A stretch of 6,781 bases of DNA, from the NCBI GenBank assembly GCA_017400415.1, contig JAFPTE010000198.1:1-6781 (forward strand), given 5' to 3'. Origin of the DNA: Oscillospiraceae bacterium (GTDB taxonomy: Bacteria > Bacillota > Clostridia > Oscillospirales > Oscillospiraceae). Each line of letters begins with the position of its first letter. Position 1 is the first letter of the stretch. The translations under genes were made by a program, and so were the position numbers. Under the pieces are notes generated by a model. The model saw nothing but the letters and a program-made list of their open reading frames with translations, ran no database searches and had not been told where the DNA came from. Below, piece after piece: positions 4,490 through 6,781 of this stretch.

Positions 4490-6781
4490 CAATTCACGCC
4501 CAGCTTAAGGGCAACATAGTTATCCACGATGGCAAGAGCATTGTCCAGCATGAGCACGTCCTTGCCGCCGCCCATGGCGCTGTCCGGTCTGCCGCCGCCC
4601 TTGCCGCCGCACATGGCGGTGACCTGGCGGATGATGTCCCCGGCCTTGACGCCCTTCTCAATGGCCTTGGGGCCGCATACGGCCTGGAAGGTCAGCTTGT
4701 CGGCGTCCACGCCGGCCACAACCGCAACGACAGCTTCGTCACGGCTCTTTATCTCGTCGCCGATCTTGCGGAGCTCATCGGTGGAAAGGCCCTGACGGGA
4801 GAGGGTTATGACCTTAAGGCCGCCCACATTCTTGGCAGAGGCCATGAACTCGGAGATTTCACCGGCACGGAGCTTGTCCTTCAGGCTCTCCACGCTTCTG
4901 GTGAGCTTTCGGACATCCTCAATATTGGCCTTGATGCGCTCCACAAGCTCGCCGGGAGTGGTCTTCAGCACCTGGGAAGCGGTCTCAACGGCAGAGACGA
5001 GCTTTTCGTCCTCCTCATAGAAGGCCATGCCGGTGACAGCCTCGATGCGGCGGACGCCGGAGGCGATGGAGGACTCGCCGGTGATGCGGAAGGGGCCGAT
5101 TTTCGCCACGTTGTCCACGTGGGTACCGCCGCAGAACTCCACGGAGAAGTTATCTCCCATGGTGACCACACGGACGATCTCGCCGTACTTCTCGCCGAAC
5201 AGAGCCTGGGCGCCAAGCTTGCGGGCCTCGGCGATGGGCATCTCCCGGACGGAAACACTGTCACCGGAGAGTATTTCCCTGGCGACGATGGAGGCCACGT
5301 CCTTTATCTCCTGGGCGGTCATGGCGGAGAAATGGGTAAAGTCAAAGCGGAGCTTATCGGGCTCCACCAGGGAGCCGGCCTGGTGCACGTGGTCGCCCAG
5401 AACCTGGCGGAGGGCGGCGCCCAGCAGATGGGTGGCGCTGTGGGCACGCATGATGGCGGCACGGCGGTCCTTATCCACCTGGGCGGAGACCGTATCGCCT
5501 ACGGACAGCAGGCCCACGGACAGCACGCCGTGATGGAGGAACTTGCCTCCCTTGTTCTTCTGAACGTCGGTGACCTTGAAGGCGCCGATGGTGCCGTGGT
5601 CAGCCACCTGGCCGCCCATTTCCGCATAGAAGGGGGACTTATCCAGGACAACGATGGCCTCTGCTCCGGCGCCTATCTCGTCCCGAAGCTCCCCGTCGGC
5701 CACGATGGCAAGGACCTTCGCATTGGTCTGGAGAGTATCGTAGCCCACAAAGGCGGTGGGGGTGTTGTCAAGGCCCAGGTCCAGGCCCTGCCAGGCGTTG
5801 GACATATCGCCTCTGGCGGCTCTGGCGCGTTCTCTCTGCTCCTGCATAAGGGCGGCAAAGCCCTTTTCGTCGGCGGTGAGGCCAGCCTCGGAGAGTATGT
5901 CCTCCGTCAGGTCCAGGGGGAAACCGTAGGTATCATAGAGCTTGAAGGCCTCTTCCCCCGTGATGACGGCGGTGCCTGCGGCCTTGTGGCTCTCAATCAT
6001 ATCGTTCAGTATGCGCATGCCGGTGTCGATGGTCTTGGCGAAGTTCTCCTCCTCCACCTTGATGACCCGGGTGATATACTCCTTCTTCTCCCGGAGCTCC
6101 GGATAAGCGAAGGCGTTCTCATGGATGACCATATCGCAGACCTTGTAGAGGAAGGGCTCGTTCACGCCCAGAAGCTTGCCCTGGTGGGCTGCCCGGCGGA
6201 GCAGGCGGCGGAGCACGTAGCCGCGCCCCTCGTTGGAGGGAAGCACCCCGTCGCACACCAGGAAGGTGGTGGAGCGGATGTGGTCGGTCACCACGCGAAG
6301 CGAAATATCGCTCTTCTCGTTTTCGCCGTAGGCGACCCCGGCGATCTTACTGATGTGTCCCATGATGCGGCGGACGGTGTCCACCTCGAAGAGGTTTTCC
6401 ACGTCCTGCATCACGCAGGCCAGGCGCTCCAGGCCCATACCGGTGTCGATGTTCTGCTGCGGCAGGGGGGTGTAGTTGCCGTTGCCGTCGTTATTGAACT
6501 CGCTGAACACGTTGTTCCAGATCTCGATATACCGGTCGCAGTCGCAGCCGGGACGGCATGTGGGCTTTCCGCAGCCGCGGGCCGGGCCGCGGTCGAAATA
6601 GATCTCGCTGCAGGGGCCGCAGGGACCCGCGCCGATCTCCCAGAAGTTGTCATCCTTGCCGAGACGTGTGATCCGCTCCTCGGGAAGACCGATCTCCTCA
6701 TGCCAGATGCGGAAGGCCTCGTCGTCCTTCTCGTAGACCGAGGGCCAGAGAAGGTCGGCGGGGATCTTCAGGACGTCGGTC
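4489..6781 (-). CDS. alaS: Alanyl-tRNA synthetase (N-terminus outside window)
   Basis: AlaRS charges tRNA-Ala and hydrolyses mischarged Ser- and Gly-tRNA-Ala in the cytoplasm. About 763 residues are present and the frame is open to the window edge; a family length near 875 means roughly 110 N-terminal residues, with class II motif 1, are missing. In order: the motif 2 region with FWEIGAGPCGPCSEIYFDRG (about 6584-6648), a cysteine cluster C-x4-C-x3-C-x-C (6538-6573), IWNNVFSEFNND, motif 3 DTGMGLERLA, the tRNA-recognition helices with GRGYVLRRLLRRAA, and the editing domain with HSATH (5428-5442) and CGGTH (5119-5133), the four metal-site residues all present. A coiled region and the C-Ala domain with GGKGGGRPDSAMGGG follow. 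GTG at 6510 is an internal valine, not a start. The gene continues into the HIT gene. Confidence 0.97.
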   Translation of the reverse strand, partial: TDVLKIPADLLWPSVYEKDDEAFRIWHEEIGLPEERITRLGKDDNFWEIGAGPCGPCSEIYFDRGPARGCGKPTCRPGCDCDRYIEIWNNVFSEFNNDGNGNYTPLPQQNIDTGMGLERLACVMQDVENLFEVDTVRRIMGHISKIAGVAYGENEKSDISLRVVTDHIRSTTFLVCDGVLPSNEGRGYVLRRLLRRAAHQGKLLGVNEPFLYKVCDMVIHENAFAYPELREKKEYITRVIKVEEENFAKTIDTGMRILNDMIESHKAAGTAVITGEEAFKLYDTYGFPLDLTEDILSEAGLTADEKGFAALMQEQRERARAARGDMSNAWQGLDLGLDNTPTAFVGYDTLQTNAKVLAIVADGELRDEIGAGAEAIVVLDKSPFYAEMGGQVADHGTIGAFKVTDVQKNKGGKFLHHGVLSVGLLSVGDTVSAQVDKDRRAAIMRAHSATHLLGAALRQVLGDHVHQAGSLVEPDKLRFDFTHFSAMTAQEIKDVASIVAREILSGDSVSVREMPIAEARKLGAQALFGEKYGEIVRVVTMGDNFSVEFCGGTHVDNVAKIGPFRITGESSIASGVRRIEAVTGMAFYEEDEKLVSAVETASQVLKTTPGELVERIKANIEDVRKLTRSVESLKDKLRAGEISEFMASAKNVGGLKVITLSRQGLSTDELRKIGDEIKSRDEAVVAVVAGVDADKLTFQAVCGPKAIEKGVKAGDIIRQVTAMCGGKGGGRPDSAMGGGKDVLMLDNALAIVDNYVALKLGVN
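5497..5526 (-). repeat. Two near-identical 15-bp tandem units inside alaS
   Basis: Units 5497-5511 and 5512-5526 match at 13 of 15 bases and encode VLSVG-LLSVG in the part of the editing domain that precedes GDTVSAQVD. The spacing H-x-G-x4-G-x-L-x-V-G-D agrees with other AlaRS, so the repeat does not change protein length and may be chance. Confidence 0.5.

Noticed and set aside
4176..4508. 110-codon + strand frame opposite the HIT gene
   Set aside because: Antisense to a complete histidine-triad gene with all catalytic residues; no independent evidence for coding.
5027..5533. 168-codon + strand frame opposite alaS
   Set aside because: Antisense shadow of the conserved AlaRS editing domain; composition is Ser/Thr/Arg-biased and no SD or family match is seen.
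6508..6510. alaS start codon at 6510
   Set aside because: The GTG is the valine of the conserved WNNVFSEFN segment; the frame continues upstream with the motif 2 region to the window edge.

Overview
The window looks like core chromosome from a GC-rich, spore-forming or ancestrally spore-forming Firmicute of the Clostridia, most likely an Oscillospiraceae/Ruminococcaceae-type gut bacterium. This is an inference from three things: the gene order (infB-rbfA-DHH phosphoesterase-truB-ribF), the clostridial style of the AlaRS with its cysteine cluster, and a pair of small CotF-like spore coat genes in high-GC DNA. No mobile element, CRISPR array, tRNA or rRNA is visible.

Layout. Bases 1-3619 hold the distal part of a nusA/infB-type operon on the + strand: the 3' end of infB (translation initiation factor IF-2), rbfA (30S maturation), nrnA (DHH/DHHA1 nanoRNase/pAp phosphatase), truB (tRNA Psi55 synthase) and ribF (riboflavin kinase/FAD synthetase). 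From rbfA onward the genes are tightly packed, with a 32-bp overlap, a 4-bp overlap and a 1-bp gap. A strong intrinsic terminator lies between infB and rbfA, so the four distal genes must depend on read-through or on a promoter not recognised here. A second terminator-like hairpin follows ribF.

Bases 3657-4091 (+) hold two small genes of 57 and 82 codons that resemble CotF-type spore coat proteins. The 57-codon gene starts directly after the T-tract of the ribF terminator, and its Shine-Dalgarno sequence is the descending arm of that hairpin. A third, perfect GC-rich terminator at 4097-4126 closes the pair and fills the 33-bp gap to the convergent genes.

Bases 4125-6781 (-) hold a HIT-family (Hint-like) nucleotide hydrolase and, upstream of it, alaS (alanyl-tRNA synthetase, 5' end outside the window). 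The HIT gene's Shine-Dalgarno overlaps the alaS stop codon, so the two are likely co-translated.

Together the + strand operon combines translation initiation, ribosome maturation, tRNA modification, short-RNA turnover and flavin cofactor synthesis; the - strand operon supplies alanyl-tRNA. The least ordinary spot is 3621-3835, where a terminator, a hidden ribosome binding site and a two-gene version of a CotF-like protein are superimposed. All identifications come from motif recognition by eye, without database searches.
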